Source: an uncultured Lachnospiraceae bacterium
GTDB lineage: Bacteria > Bacillota > Clostridia > Lachnospirales > Lachnospiraceae
Direction: 5' to 3'
Length of the DNA stretch: 64,000 bases
Assembly (NCBI GenBank): GCA_949948715.1
Contig: CATLGW010000003.1
Span: 1-64,000, forward strand
Position numbers and translations under genes: made by a program. Of this stretch, positions 49,681 through 57,813 are shown in pieces (the first letter of the stretch is position 1; each line of letters opens with the position of its first letter). The notes below the pieces were generated by a model. The model saw only the letters and a list, made by a program, of their open reading frames with translations. It was not told the origin of the DNA and did no database searches.

Positions 49681-52317
49681 ATGCGTCTGTTTACATGGTA
49701 TGATATTGAGGTTGAACTCAAGAAAAAGCGGAATCTGTGGCCGCTGTGGTGGAACAGAGTTGATGTCTATGGTGACGAGATTGTAGTCAATATTGACCCA
49801 AAGAGAAATAGGAAAGAGGATAACGAAGAGACATTTAAGACAATCTTCGGAAAACTATACACAGACGGCAAAGTGATGGTTGAATTCGACCAAAAAATGT
49901 TGGAGATCATTTACGAAGAAGGGGAGGAAGCTGACAGGACTGAGCCGGTAAAGTCTCCGCTGTTTAAGGATATGTATTCGAAAGAAGAAGGGGAGGCTAA
50001 AACAGCTGACTTACCCGGAAGGCCAGTCACGGTATTCCATTCCTATAAAGGTGGCGTAGGGAGGACGCTGGCGCTGATTTCCCTGGTGCGGGAGATATCA
50101 GAGAAATATGGGAATCAAAAAAAGGTATTGATCATTGACGCCGATTTGGAGGCTCCCGGCCTGACCTGGATGCTGGGACAGGGGATGAGCAATGAGAAAA
50201 TCAGTTATTTTGACGTGTTGGAGCTGCTCCATTTCAACGATGTGGACGGGGGATTTGTGAAGGATGTGGCAAAGCTTGTGGAGAAAAATGTCATTAAAGT
50301 GATAACGGAGAAACTGGAAGTGGAGCATTATTTTCTCCCGGTATACAGAGAAAAGTCTCAGATGATGAATATTTATTCAAGCCCTGAGAAAATAATCGCT
50401 GTCCAGAAAGATAAGTATGTCATCACGGAGTTCCTTTCCAGGTTAGGCGAGGCGCTGGGAGCGGAACTTGTCCTGGTAGATCTGCGGGCCGGGGTCACGG
50501 AATTTTCCGCGCCGTTCCTGTTTGATTCCCGGGTCGATAAGTTTTTTATTTCCTCCACGTCGATGCAGTCGATAAAGGGGACAAAACTCATATTGGAGGA
50601 AATACAGCGAAAGGTAGCGGAGGGGCATTCGAATTCCAAATTGCTGCTGACCATGATTCCGAAGGATATGGAAGAGGATAAGGTGGGCAGCCTGGAAGAT
50701 GAGCTGGCGGAAAGCTTGGAGGAGGATTTCGACCCGGAGAACATGAATGTATTGAGGGAAGACTATCTCTACAGGGTTCCCTTTGATTCGGTGTTTGCCT
50801 CTCTGGGAGATTTCCAGGAGATATGCAGCCTGCTGAAAGGGAAGATGCTTTCCGATGTCATGGCGCGGATTGCCGATGGCATATTGGAGACAGAGGCAGA
50901 GGCAGAAGGCACAGAGGAGAACGGCCTCTCCCTTGAGGACGTGAAGGATACCGTAAATCGGCTGCATGAGATCACCACCATGGAGATAACGGCTGAGGGC
51001 AGCGCGTCCTCCAATATGCTGGCAACGACATCCATACGGGAAATAGTGCGGGAATTCCGGGATGCCGTTCCCCAACTGGTCGTGTTGGGAGCGAAAGGCT
51101 CCGGAAAAACTTACATCTATAAACAACTGCTCTCCAATATGACTTGGGAAAATTTTGCATATGGGGTGGAGCCAGCATGGGAGAAAAACAGGGACAGAAC
51201 ATTTGTCCTTCCCCTTGCCTGTTCGGTGAATATGAAAAGGCTGCTTTCCATGGTGCGGGAATGTCTTAGCAGCTGCAACCGTTCCTTTGAGGAGATAAAC
51301 ATAAAAGCAGATATTGTTGAACGTAATTACAACAAGCTGGCTTCTCATGCCGAAAAGGAGACGTCTCTTACAGAGTGGATGGAGATATGGCAAAGGCTGA
51401 TGCTGGATATGCTGGGGGCTGGTTTTAGCGATTTAGCTGAACTGGATTGTTATCTGGAGAATAAGGGAAAAAGAATCCTGTTTATTGTGGATGGACTGGA
51501 AGACCTTTTCATGGATCTGCAGATTCAGAAGCAGAAGACCTGGAGATTTGCCATCCGGACTCTGTGCCAGAATGTAATGAACACATTGCAGAACCTCCAG
51601 TTCGGAAACATTGGCATTATCATTTTTGCCAGAAAGGATATGGCGCAAGAGGCGATTGAAATCAATTTTGACCAGTTCCAAAACCAGTACCATAAATATG
51701 AACTGAAATGGTCGCCGTCGGAAGCGCTTCGGCTGGCTTTGTGGATCGCGAAACAGGCAGCCCCTGCCCTGGGAGATGGCATCGATATCTTGAAGGCCAG
51801 CCGGGAAGTGCTGGAAGAACGTCTGGAAAAGCTGTGGGGGAAAAAACTGGGGAGATACGATTCCAAAGAGGCGAATTCGGCAAGATGGATTATCGCGGCG
51901 CTTTCTGACTTCTCGAATCAGCTGCAGGCAAGGGACATTGTCAGATTCCTGCAGTTTGCCACCGGTACGTTTCCGGAGGGGCGGCCGCCGTATGAAGATA
52001 GATATATCATGCCTAAGCAGATTAGGGAGGCCATTCCGGATTGCTCCAGAGAAAAGTATACTGAGATCAGGGATGAGATGAAAGCAATCTACCAGATACT
52101 TAAAAAATTTGAGGACATGCCGGAAGAGGAGAAGATGCTGCCGCTTACCTTGGATAAAATCAGCCTGACCGGAGAAGAGATTGCCAGGTTGGAGAACCAG
52201 GGTTACTTTATAATGGCAGATAAAAAATACTATTTCCCAGAAATCATCAGATTCGCTTTGGGATTTAAATATGCAAAAGGGGCAAGGCCCAGGGTGTTGT
52301 CTTTATTGGCGAGATAA
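49681..52317 (+). CDS. Dual-NTPase protein: KGGVGR-type ATPase plus STAND/AAA-like domain
   Basis: An 878-residue cytoplasmic protein. Residues 1-110 are an uncharacterised N-terminal domain. At ~117-390 is a ParA/MinD-like ATPase with the variant P-loop FHSYKGGVGRTLAL, LIIDADLEAPG and a second motif LVLVDLRAGV. At ~445-690 is a separate P-loop domain with VVLGAKGSGKTYIYKQLL, Walker B RILFIVDGLEDL and IGIIIFARKDM, STAND- or AAA-like. The C-terminus looks helical (winged-helix type). The pairing of the two domains with an upstream HEPN-like protein suggests a conflict system: sensor NTPases controlling an effector. ATG at 49681, eight bases after GGAG. Confidence 0.75.
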   Translation: MRLFTWYDIEVELKKKRNLWPLWWNRVDVYGDEIVVNIDPKRNRKEDNEETFKTIFGKLYTDGKVMVEFDQKMLEIIYEEGEEADRTEPVKSPLFKDMYSKEEGEAKTADLPGRPVTVFHSYKGGVGRTLALISLVREISEKYGNQKKVLIIDADLEAPGLTWMLGQGMSNEKISYFDVLELLHFNDVDGGFVKDVAKLVEKNVIKVITEKLEVEHYFLPVYREKSQMMNIYSSPEKIIAVQKDKYVITEFLSRLGEALGAELVLVDLRAGVTEFSAPFLFDSRVDKFFISSTSMQSIKGTKLILEEIQRKVAEGHSNSKLLLTMIPKDMEEDKVGSLEDELAESLEEDFDPENMNVLREDYLYRVPFDSVFASLGDFQEICSLLKGKMLSDVMARIADGILETEAEAEGTEENGLSLEDVKDTVNRLHEITTMEITAEGSASSNMLATTSIREIVREFRDAVPQLVVLGAKGSGKTYIYKQLLSNMTWENFAYGVEPAWEKNRDRTFVLPLACSVNMKRLLSMVRECLSSCNRSFEEINIKADIVERNYNKLASHAEKETSLTEWMEIWQRLMLDMLGAGFSDLAELDCYLENKGKRILFIVDGLEDLFMDLQIQKQKTWRFAIRTLCQNVMNTLQNLQFGNIGIIIFARKDMAQEAIEINFDQFQNQYHKYELKWSPSEALRLALWIAKQAAPALGDGIDILKASREVLEERLEKLWGKKLGRYDSKEANSARWIIAALSDFSNQLQARDIVRFLQFATGTFPEGRPPYEDRYIMPKQIREAIPDCSREKYTEIRDEMKAIYQILKKFEDMPEEEKMLPLTLDKISLTGEEIARLENQGYFIMADKKYYFPEIIRFALGFKYAKGARPRVLSLLAR

Positions 52318-52332
52318 CGCAGGTAAAAATAT

Positions 52333-52424
52333 TTTATTCAGGCATTGCTGGAGGATGATATAAAGTCCATGAACGCCTAAATGAACTGGATGGTGCTGAC
52401 CACGTTCATGCCCCAGGACTAATT
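52333..52424 (+). pseudogene. Fragment of an AAA/PD-(D/E)XK gene
   Basis: Translation gives IQALLEDDIKSMNA, a stop, then MNWMVLTTF, matching IRAMLQDDVKSMNAYMNRVALATF of the intact gene at 53205-54896. An in-frame TAA and loss of everything upstream show decay. It lies just before the middle sigK-tail copy, as the intact gene lies just before the right copy. Confidence 0.8.
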
Positions 52425-52472
52425 TAAGGTTGTATGTTGATTTTGAGATAGCGGGTTCATTTGATGCGCAGC

Positions 52473-52557
52473 TTTTAGCCCTATCTTGACAGGGGAGTAT
52501 GTCTTGAGGACTGAGAAGAAAGCACTTTCGAAGCTGCGGGAGAAGTTTGAGGAGTAG
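52473..52557 (+). repeat. Diverged sigK-tail repeat with element right end, middle copy
   Basis: Bases 52473-52497 read ttttagccctatcttgacag followed by gggag, nearly the same as at 54912-54937. Bases 52498-52557 translate to YVLRTEKKALSKLREKFEE and a stop, the C-terminus of a SigK from another lineage. Likely the junction between two successive insertions. Confidence 0.8.
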
Positions 52558-52717
52558 ACGTTTGTATCCCCGTCAAGCCCTCGTATCAGATCGATCAGGT
52601 CATTGATAGCGGACTGTGTGTGGGTATGTCGCGGGGCGGCATGAGAACCAAATCGCCGGGTCTGCAGATTGTGACAGTGCTCTTGCCTTTGGAAACATCA
52701 ATACCAACAGCGTTCAT
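52558..52717 (-). pseudogene. IS110-family transposase remnant, N-terminal fragment
   Basis: The minus strand from an ATG at 52717 reads MNAVGIDVSKGKSTVTI and RPGDLVLMPPRDI; a frameshift after IPTH then HTQSAINDLIDLIRGLDGD in another frame. GIDVSKGKS with the first catalytic Asp is typical of IS110-family DEDD transposases. No further part of the gene was found, so it is a dead fragment. The island's own boundary lies at its 3' end. Confidence 0.75.
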
Positions 52718-53011
52718 AACAGATACTCTTTTAAGATGTATTAGCAATGGTCAATACCAGATTTACTCATTGCCTGTTCAATCTACTGGGTATCACACGA
52801 ACGCCTAAAGGTTCAACCTGCGTAAAACGAATGCTGCGAATGAGGGCTGGTTGGCTGACTTAAATACGGACGTAAAGTCCTGGAAGGTATTGGCCAGGCT
52901 TATTGTCTTACTCATTCTAACAGCTTAAGCAACAAGATGGATAATTCCTTACTGGCTGTAAGGGGTATTAACCATAAATACATTGTAGTAGGGAGAGGTA
53001 TTAATGCAATG
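52718..53011. other. Non-coding stretch of the island
   Basis: No ORF with a plausible start or family is visible. It contains upstream sequence of the IS110 remnant, which in intact IS110 elements would hold the left end and guide RNA, but I could not define such ends. Short AT-rich and GC-rich segments alternate, consistent with decayed mobile DNA. Confidence 0.4.
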
Positions 53012-53060
53012 GGACAGAGTTAGTTTGACTGGGGCTGTTGTACTGATTCTGTCCTATTTT
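53012..53060 (+). terminator. Terminator-like hairpin
   Basis: GGACAGAgTtAGT and ACTgATTCTGTCC pair across a 16-base loop, then TATTTTGTTT. The stem end (GGACAGAA/TTCTGTCC) resembles that of the sigK terminator, so it may be a relic of it. Confidence 0.55.
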
Positions 53061-53204
53061 GTTTGGTAGGGGTATAGATGCTACGAGATTTTGTGTAATT
53101 TTCTTGTAGGTTATATGAGAAGCATATATAATAAGGGATGGTATTGAGTTTGATATAGAATATGGTGATGGAATGGATGTTTGGAATAGAGAGGATATAT
53201 TGCC

Positions 53205-54896
53205 ATGGCAAGAACTGTAGGGATAGGGATCCAGAGTTTTGATAAATTGATAGGAAACCAGTATTTATATATTGATAAGTCAAACTTTATCAGAGAGTGG
53301 TGGGAAAATGGGGATGATGTAACTTTGATTACCCGTCCGCGCAGATTCGGGAAAACCTTGAATATGAATATGCTGGAGAGATTTCTTTCCATAGAGTATG
53401 CAGGTCAGGGAGAGATTTTTGATGGGCTATCCATATGGAAGGACGAGAAGTACCAAAACCTTCAGGGAACCTACCCTGTAATCTTCTTAAGCTTTGCCGG
53501 GATAAAGTCGTCTTCTTTTGATGAGGCCAGAAAAAGTTTATTATACTTGATTGAAAAATTGTATAACAGATATGAATTTTTGTTGAAAGAAGACAGCCTG
53601 AATGAAAAGGAGAAGGACTTCATAAAGAACATTTCTGTCAATATGGATAACTATTCTGCCATTTCATCTCTGGGGACGCTATCCGAGTTCCTGTATCGTT
53701 ACTATGGGAAAAAGGTGATTATCCTGCTGGACGAATATGATACACCTCTTCAGGAAGCCTGGGTATACGGTTATTGGAAAGAGATGGTGGAATTTATCAG
53801 AGGCCTGTTCAATTCCACATTCAAGACGAACCCCTTTCTGGAGCGGGCGGTAATGACGGGAATCACAAGGATAAGCAAGGAATCTATTTTCTCTGATTTA
53901 AATAATCTGGAAATAGTGACCACTACATCGGAAAAATATGAAGACAGCTTCGGGTTTACGGAGGAAGAGGTATGGGCGGCATTGCAGGAATGCGGCCTGT
54001 ACGAAAACCGACTGGCTGTAAAAGCCTGGTATGACGGTTTCACATTCGGAAAGAGGAAGGATATCTATAATCCATGGTCGATTATCAATTATCTGGATAA
54101 AAAAAGATTTTCCACCTACTGGGCCAACACCAGCAGCAACGGACTGGTAGATAAGCTGATACGGGAGGGAAGCGCAGACACAAAAATATCCATGGAGAAT
54201 CTGCTTAAGGGCGAGCATTTGCACAAGGAAGTCGATGAACAGATCGTTTTTGATCAGTTAGGCGTAGATGAGAACGCCATCTGGAGCCTGTTCCTGACAA
54301 GCGGATACCTGAAAGCGGAGAGTTACGAATTGAATGAGGACACGGGAGCAGATTTGTATGAGCTGGCGCTGACGAACAAGGAAGTACAGATTATGTTCCA
54401 AAAGATGATTCGGAAATGGTTTACCCGTTCCGGGACAGTCTACAACGGCTTTATCAGGGCGATGTTACAGGATGACGTAAAGTCCATGAACGCTTACATG
54501 AACCGTGTAGCCCTGGCCACGTTCAGCTATTTTGACAGCGGAAGAAATCCCTCTATGGAAACGCAGCCGGAACGGTTCTACCATGGCTTTGTACTGGGCC
54601 TGGCTGTGGAACTGGCAGACCGCTATATCATTACCTCCAACCGGGAGAGTGGTTTCGGAAGGTATGATGTGATAATGGAGCCGGAGAACGCAACGGATAA
54701 TGCAGTAATAATGGAATTCAAGGTCAGAGATTCGGGAGAGGAGAAATCGTTGGAGGATACTGCAGATGCCGCGCTGAAGCAGATTGAAGAGCAGCGATAC
54801 CAGGCAGATTTAGAGAGCAGGGGATTCTCTGGAGGCCGAATCCGGAAATATGGCTTTGCCTTTGAAGGGAAACAAGTTCTGATAAAAAGTAAATGA
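53205..54896 (+). CDS. AAA-ATPase_like / PD-(D/E)XK (DUF1703-type) protein
   Basis: A 563-residue protein of a family present in many copies in Clostridia and Bacteroidetes. The N-terminal ATPase domain starts with YIDKSNFIREW and has Walker A TRPRRFGKTLNMNML, Walker B VIILLDEYDTPL and ERAVMTGITRISKESIFSDLNN. The C-terminal PD-(D/E)XK nuclease-like domain has RYDVIM and AVIMEFKV (catalytic Asp, Glu and Lys). Biological role is not settled; mobility and defence have both been considered. ATG after gaggatatattgcc. It is full length, unlike the fragment at 52333, and abuts a conserved right end at 54912. Confidence 0.85.
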   Translation: MARTVGIGIQSFDKLIGNQYLYIDKSNFIREWWENGDDVTLITRPRRFGKTLNMNMLERFLSIEYAGQGEIFDGLSIWKDEKYQNLQGTYPVIFLSFAGIKSSSFDEARKSLLYLIEKLYNRYEFLLKEDSLNEKEKDFIKNISVNMDNYSAISSLGTLSEFLYRYYGKKVIILLDEYDTPLQEAWVYGYWKEMVEFIRGLFNSTFKTNPFLERAVMTGITRISKESIFSDLNNLEIVTTTSEKYEDSFGFTEEEVWAALQECGLYENRLAVKAWYDGFTFGKRKDIYNPWSIINYLDKKRFSTYWANTSSNGLVDKLIREGSADTKISMENLLKGEHLHKEVDEQIVFDQLGVDENAIWSLFLTSGYLKAESYELNEDTGADLYELALTNKEVQIMFQKMIRKWFTRSGTVYNGFIRAMLQDDVKSMNAYMNRVALATFSYFDSGRNPSMETQPERFYHGFVLGLAVELADRYIITSNRESGFGRYDVIMEPENATDNAVIMEFKVRDSGEEKSLEDTADAALKQIEEQRYQADLESRGFSGGRIRKYGFAFEGKQVLIKSK

Positions 54897-54911
54897 AAAT
54901 TTTTGGATGAA

Positions 54912-55003
54912 TTTTTAGCCCTAACTTGACAGGAGAGTATGTGTCCAGGATAGAAAAGAGGGCGCTTAGTAAGCTGCGGGAGAGGTTTGAGCAGGGGTAG
55001 GCA
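54912..55003 (+). repeat. Element right end and exact sigK-tail repeat (putative attR)
   Basis: Bases 54912-54937 (tttttagccctaacttgaca plus ggagag) match the right end at 52473. Bases 54938-55003 are identical, base for base, to the sigK 3' end at 48943-49008. Confidence 0.9.
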
Positions 55004-55021
55004 GGGAAAGAAAGATTTTTG

Positions 55022-55079
55022 AAAAAGGAGAGAGAGCCAATTTTGCGTCGGAATGCGGAATGGGCACTGTCTCCTTTTT
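55022..55079 (+). terminator. Terminator-like inverted repeat after the island
   Basis: AAAAAGGAGA and TCTCCTTTTT are arms of a 10-base inverted repeat around a 38-base centre, 18 bases after the right sigK-tail copy. It may have been the original sigK terminator. Confidence 0.6.
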
Positions 55080-55127
55080 AATTGTGGGCACTCTGTCCTA
55101 TATGATTGTAAGTGAATAGAAAATACG

Positions 55128-55895
55128 TTATAATAATTTTGACAATGTATTTTCACACCGATTTTTCGGAAGCGTCTTTGTCAGAACTAAAGCGTATACC
55201 ACAACCACAATCAAGTTTGCAGCGGAGAACAGAATACGCTTTTCTACTGTAAGCCCCGCCTCATTGGCAAAAACGCTGACCGCATTATTTACCGAATGAG
55301 CAATGATACATGGAATCAGACTGCCTCCGCGATAGAAGATGACAACAAAAAGGAAACCACAGACAATCGCACCAACTATTTGATATAGATTTGTAGCCAG
55401 ATCCATCCCGCTGCCGTTGAACAAATTAAGTATGTGCCCCAAACCAAAAGTAACGCTGGATACGATGATTGCCGTTTTGACATTGTCTTTTGCAAGTGCC
55501 TTGAATAAAAAACCTCTAAAAATTACTTCTTCCAAAAAACCAACCCAGAGCATACTTAGGATATAACACACTGTGTCCGCTGCCGGATAATTTACAGCAA
55601 AACCAACCCAGAGATTATGGGACATAAACAAGATCAATGGGATATACCAAAGAAAAGCTGCTGCCGGAGAATTGGCGCTGCATAAACCATAATACTTTGT
55701 CAGTCCCTTTTTCTTGATCCACATAAACAGCATAATTGTTAGAATTGAATTGCATATGAGAGACGCAGAGCTATCGATACCGATTGCTTCTGATATAGGA
55801 TTAGCCAGCGAGTTCACAAAGCAATAGATGCCAATCCAAACCAACGCAAAATAGAGTTCATTTCTTTCGTACAGATTATCGAGCCACCTTTTCAT
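55128..55895 (-). CDS. CPBP family intramembrane metalloprotease
   Basis: A 255-residue membrane protein of the CPBP (CAAX protease/Abi) family with seven to eight hydrophobic helices. The glutamate motif EEVIFRGFLF and the second motif SSVTFGLGHILNL are intact; IIAHSVNNA supplies the third conserved site. Members process prenylated proteins or peptides, or confer bacteriocin immunity; substrate unknown. The start overlaps the tetR-like stop by four bases, so the two are one operon. Confidence 0.88.
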   Translation of the reverse strand: MKRWLDNLYERNELYFALVWIGIYCFVNSLANPISEAIGIDSSASLICNSILTIMLFMWIKKKGLTKYYGLCSANSPAAAFLWYIPLILFMSHNLWVGFAVNYPAADTVCYILSMLWVGFLEEVIFRGFLFKALAKDNVKTAIIVSSVTFGLGHILNLFNGSGMDLATNLYQIVGAIVCGFLFVVIFYRGGSLIPCIIAHSVNNAVSVFANEAGLTVEKRILFSAANLIVVVVYALVLTKTLPKNRCENTLSKLL

Positions 55896-56464
55896 TTTCC
55901 TTCCTCCTGTGATGCTGATATCGCCCCTCGGTACGTTCGTTCCAGATGATCGGAAACAACGGTTTCGTCATACTCAAAGGAATTGTTTGCGATAATACTG
56001 GCATAGCCGTGAGCAAATATTGCAATGGTTAAAAATACTTCTTTCATTTGTTTTTCATTCATTCCGGAGGCTTCCTGCATTGCGGCAAGCAAAGGTTTTA
56101 ATTTCTCGGAATCTATCATTTCAAGCAGGCTATTCTCCACGGCATACCCGGATTGAAACAGAAAGCGGAACAGATGAGGTTCCTCGATTGCAAAACGGAT
56201 ATAGTTTAGTCCTATACCAAGCATAAATTCCTCTGATTCCTCGTCAACATTCCTTAGATAGCTCGAGTGAAACCAATCTGATTTTTCATAAACAACTCTT
56301 TTCAGTTCCTCAATCGTTGCAAAATGGTACATCACCGGTTGCGTGGAACAGTTCAGCTTTTTTGATACCGTCCTTGCATTGATGTTTTCCGCCCCTGTTT
56401 CACGGGCGATTTCAAACGCAGCGTCAATAACCATGTCTTTTGTAATCTTTGCTCTCGGTGGCAC
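55892..56464 (-). CDS. TetR family transcriptional regulator
   Basis: A 190-residue regulator with the TetR helix-turn-helix (MVIDAAFEIARETGAENINARTVSKKLNCSTQPVMYHFATIEELKRVVYE) and a helical ligand domain. First gene of the operon with the CPBP protease. A consensus promoter with a 12-bp palindrome across its start site lies upstream, which fits autoregulation. AT-rich relative to flanking housekeeping genes. Confidence 0.9.
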   Translation of the reverse strand: MPPRAKITKDMVIDAAFEIARETGAENINARTVSKKLNCSTQPVMYHFATIEELKRVVYEKSDWFHSSYLRNVDEESEEFMLGIGLNYIRFAIEEPHLFRFLFQSGYAVENSLLEMIDSEKLKPLLAAMQEASGMNEKQMKEVFLTIAIFAHGYASIIANNSFEYDETVVSDHLERTYRGAISASQEEGK

Positions 56465-56491
56465 TCTGTTTTTCCTCTTTTCTATAATTAG

Positions 56492-56535
56492 TGTTATATA
56501 ACATAAATTATAATAACTTTTGCCGGCGTTGTCAA
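56492..56535 (-). promoter_or_regulatory. Consensus promoter with TetR operator candidate
   Basis: On the minus strand TTGACA (56530-56535), 17 bases, TATAAT (56507-56512), both perfect. The perfect palindrome TGTTATATAACA (56492-56503) covers the expected transcription start, a typical position for a TetR-family repressor site. Confidence 0.75.
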
Positions 56536-56716
56536 CCCCTGAATTAAAACGTGTTCCTCGACAAGCCTATTATAATTTTTCTTTAATAGATTATCATGCC
56601 GATCCCATAAATCTTGCAAATTTGAACTATTATAATTTCGCAGGGCATGGTTTTTCTTCACTTTGGATTTCTATCGAGGAAAAAAGACTGTTTTTTGTTG
56701 TAAAGGCCTGTGAAAA

Positions 56717-56769
56717 CCGATATAATAATATCGGCGGAAATTGGATATATAACGGTTAACCGATATTGT
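56717..56769 (+). promoter_or_regulatory. Palindrome and promoter of the DUF262-like cassette
   Basis: CCGATAT-aata-ATATCGG at 56717-56734, then TTGGAT (56741), 17 bases, TATTGT (56764). AACCGATAT occurs both in the palindrome and over the -10 region, suggesting a regulator binding site. The rest of 56536-56799 contains AT-rich sequence with a weak 79-codon ORF not judged real. Confidence 0.5.
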
Positions 56770-56799
56770 ATTGTGTAAAAAGCAGGCTGAGAGGTCCCT

Positions 56800-57813
56800 A
56801 TGGAGAGATTTTCCGGTAATTATATAGATTGCTATGAAAAAAAGATTTCAGTTCGTCAGATATATCGGATGTATCGGGAAAGAAGGATTGTATTTCCTAC
56901 GGTTCCTCTGATGAAAAGAACCAAGAAAATAGAACGTATTTCCGGGGTCGTAGAAATCATTTTGTTGGGATTTACCCTGCCCACCGTCTATGTATCGGAG
57001 CGGCAGGACGGGAGTCTGCTTGTCCTGGAGTCAGATGACAGGCTGCGGTGTCTTATTGAGTTTTTGGAAGGAAACTATCCTGTCAGGGGGCTTGAATTTT
57101 ACCCGGAATTAGATGAGTGTAAAATAGAGCGGCTAGAGCGGCAGTTTCCCAGAAGGTCATCCTGGTTATATGATTATAGTTTTTCTTTTCTTGTGATCGA
57201 ATATACCACACCTCGGTATATGCATATACAGATGGGAAACTATATTGAGAGATGGAATTTTACCAGGGAGCAGGGAATCAGGAACGAATTGTATGGAGGA
57301 GATTTGGAACAGCGGTTGCGTTTGTTGGAGCAAACCCTTGGAGGCTCCGCCGGTTTTTTCAGCAAAGTGGATTTAAACCGGCAATATATGGTGCTGCGGA
57401 TTCTGATGTATCGTTTTGTGCGTTTGGAGTATATTCAGGAGGAATGGGGAGAAAGTTTGAGTTTTCAACAATTGCTGGATCGGGCAGTAGCGCTTGCCCT
57501 GGAGAAGGACAGTCATTGGATCAGCGAAACGGCAGATGCCCTCAGGGAGGCAACCGAAGAAATTTTATATTGGGAGCGGAAGGCATTTATGAATTTGGAT
57601 CTGGAGAGAGAAAAGGGGAAAGAGCGGCAGGCGAGAGTACTTGGTTATCTGTATAATACGGTATGGATATGCCGGGAAAAGGACTGGGTGGCACAGCGGG
57701 GATTGGAGCGGGTTGTTTCTGACAGTGTGCTTTGGAGAAGGATTGAAAGCGACAAGGTAAACATAGCCGGTATCCGCAGGCATTTTGATATGATAGAAGA
57801 GAGGTTGCGATAA
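56800..57813 (+). CDS. DUF262-like protein with degenerate active motif
   Basis: A 337-residue protein. The N-terminal ~120 residues follow the DUF262 plan: ISVRQIYRMYRERRIVFPTVP, then ISGVVEIILLGFTLPTVYVSERQDGSLLVLESDDRLRCLIEFLEG. In active DUF262 (ParB/Srx fold) proteins a DGQQR motif stands where this protein has ESDDR (77-81), so nucleotide-dependent catalysis may be lost or changed. The remaining ~200 residues are helical, of no recognised family. First gene of a three-gene cassette; its stop overlaps the next start (TAATG). Confidence 0.65.
   Translation: MERFSGNYIDCYEKKISVRQIYRMYRERRIVFPTVPLMKRTKKIERISGVVEIILLGFTLPTVYVSERQDGSLLVLESDDRLRCLIEFLEGNYPVRGLEFYPELDECKIERLERQFPRRSSWLYDYSFSFLVIEYTTPRYMHIQMGNYIERWNFTREQGIRNELYGGDLEQRLRLLEQTLGGSAGFFSKVDLNRQYMVLRILMYRFVRLEYIQEEWGESLSFQQLLDRAVALALEKDSHWISETADALREATEEILYWERKAFMNLDLEREKGKERQARVLGYLYNTVWICREKDWVAQRGLERVVSDSVLWRRIESDKVNIAGIRRHFDMIEERLR

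Noticed and set aside
56520-56759. 79-codon plus-strand ORF
   Set aside because: No ribosome binding site, overlaps the tetR promoter and the palindrome, and no recognisable protein features.
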